From Nostocaceae cyanobacterium CSSed10_463m (lineage in GTDB: Bacteria; Cyanobacteriota; Cyanobacteriia; Cyanobacteriales; Nostocaceae): a DNA stretch of 5,184 bases. Positions within the stretch are counted from its first letter, which is position 1; the number at the start of each line of letters is the position of its first letter. Where the stretch lies: positions 1 to 5,184 of the forward strand of contig PWQB01000471.1 in the NCBI GenBank assembly GCA_003556955.1, given 5' to 3'. Below, piece by piece: positions 5,176-5,184 of this stretch. The notes under the pieces are model-generated. The model made no database searches, was not told the DNA's origin, and worked only from the letters and a program-made list of their open reading frames with translations. The position numbers and the translations under genes were made by a program.

Positions 5176-5184
5176 ACAATCCGT

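Noticed and set aside
4979..5179. 66-codon minus-strand frame
   Set aside because: It runs through the short-repeat region and overlaps the end of the secreted-protein gene; the peptide simply translates the GGGTGTAGGG and GACAAGG type repeats.

Overview
The window looks like chromosomal DNA from a filamentous, Nostoc/Anabaena-like cyanobacterium. The support is an AT-rich background, three copies of the cyanobacterial HIP1 octamer GCGATCGC (1274-1281, 3132-3139, 4064-4071), a J-domain/pentapeptide-repeat protein, a secreted DUF4360-type protein, and interspersed hairpin and short direct repeats typical of Nostocales intergenic DNA. No plasmid, phage, transposase, CRISPR or RNA-gene signature was seen. 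The genus is inferred by eye and no database was consulted.

Layout. 1-1125 (+) is the 3' part of a flavoprotein disulfide oxidoreductase resembling mercuric reductase or dihydrolipoamide dehydrogenase; its FAD-binding N-terminus lies before the window. It converges on a leftward three-gene cluster, and a 9-bp stem-loop with a U-tract on the minus strand (1187-1213) probably terminates that cluster. In transcription order the cluster is a J-domain plus pentapeptide-repeat protein (3710-3063), an atypical NAD(P)-binding SDR/epimerase-like protein (2992-2168) and an alpha/beta-hydrolase-fold protein (2163-1225). The last two are 4 bp apart; the first two are separated by a 70-nt spacer that holds a stem-loop with a ribosome-binding-site-like loop. 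A roughly 675-bp gene-free stretch (3711-4385) follows, containing a HIP1-centred hairpin and a CACAGAT repeat. Then comes a secreted, four-cysteine DUF4360-like protein (4386-4991, +). The right end (4992-5184) is non-coding and carries short degenerate repeats.

How the genes may work together. The leftward cluster is a plausible operon, but no pathway can be read from it. Its most notable property is that both 'enzymes' lack the canonical catalytic residues of their superfamilies. The hydrolase has Gly, Ala and Asn where Ser, Asp and His are expected, and the SDR has Asn and Leu where the Tyr and Lys of YxxxK would fall. With a J-domain scaffold protein as first gene, non-catalytic binding or chaperone-linked roles are possible, but this is speculative. 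I found no convincing new defence, mobile or RNA-guided system in the window.
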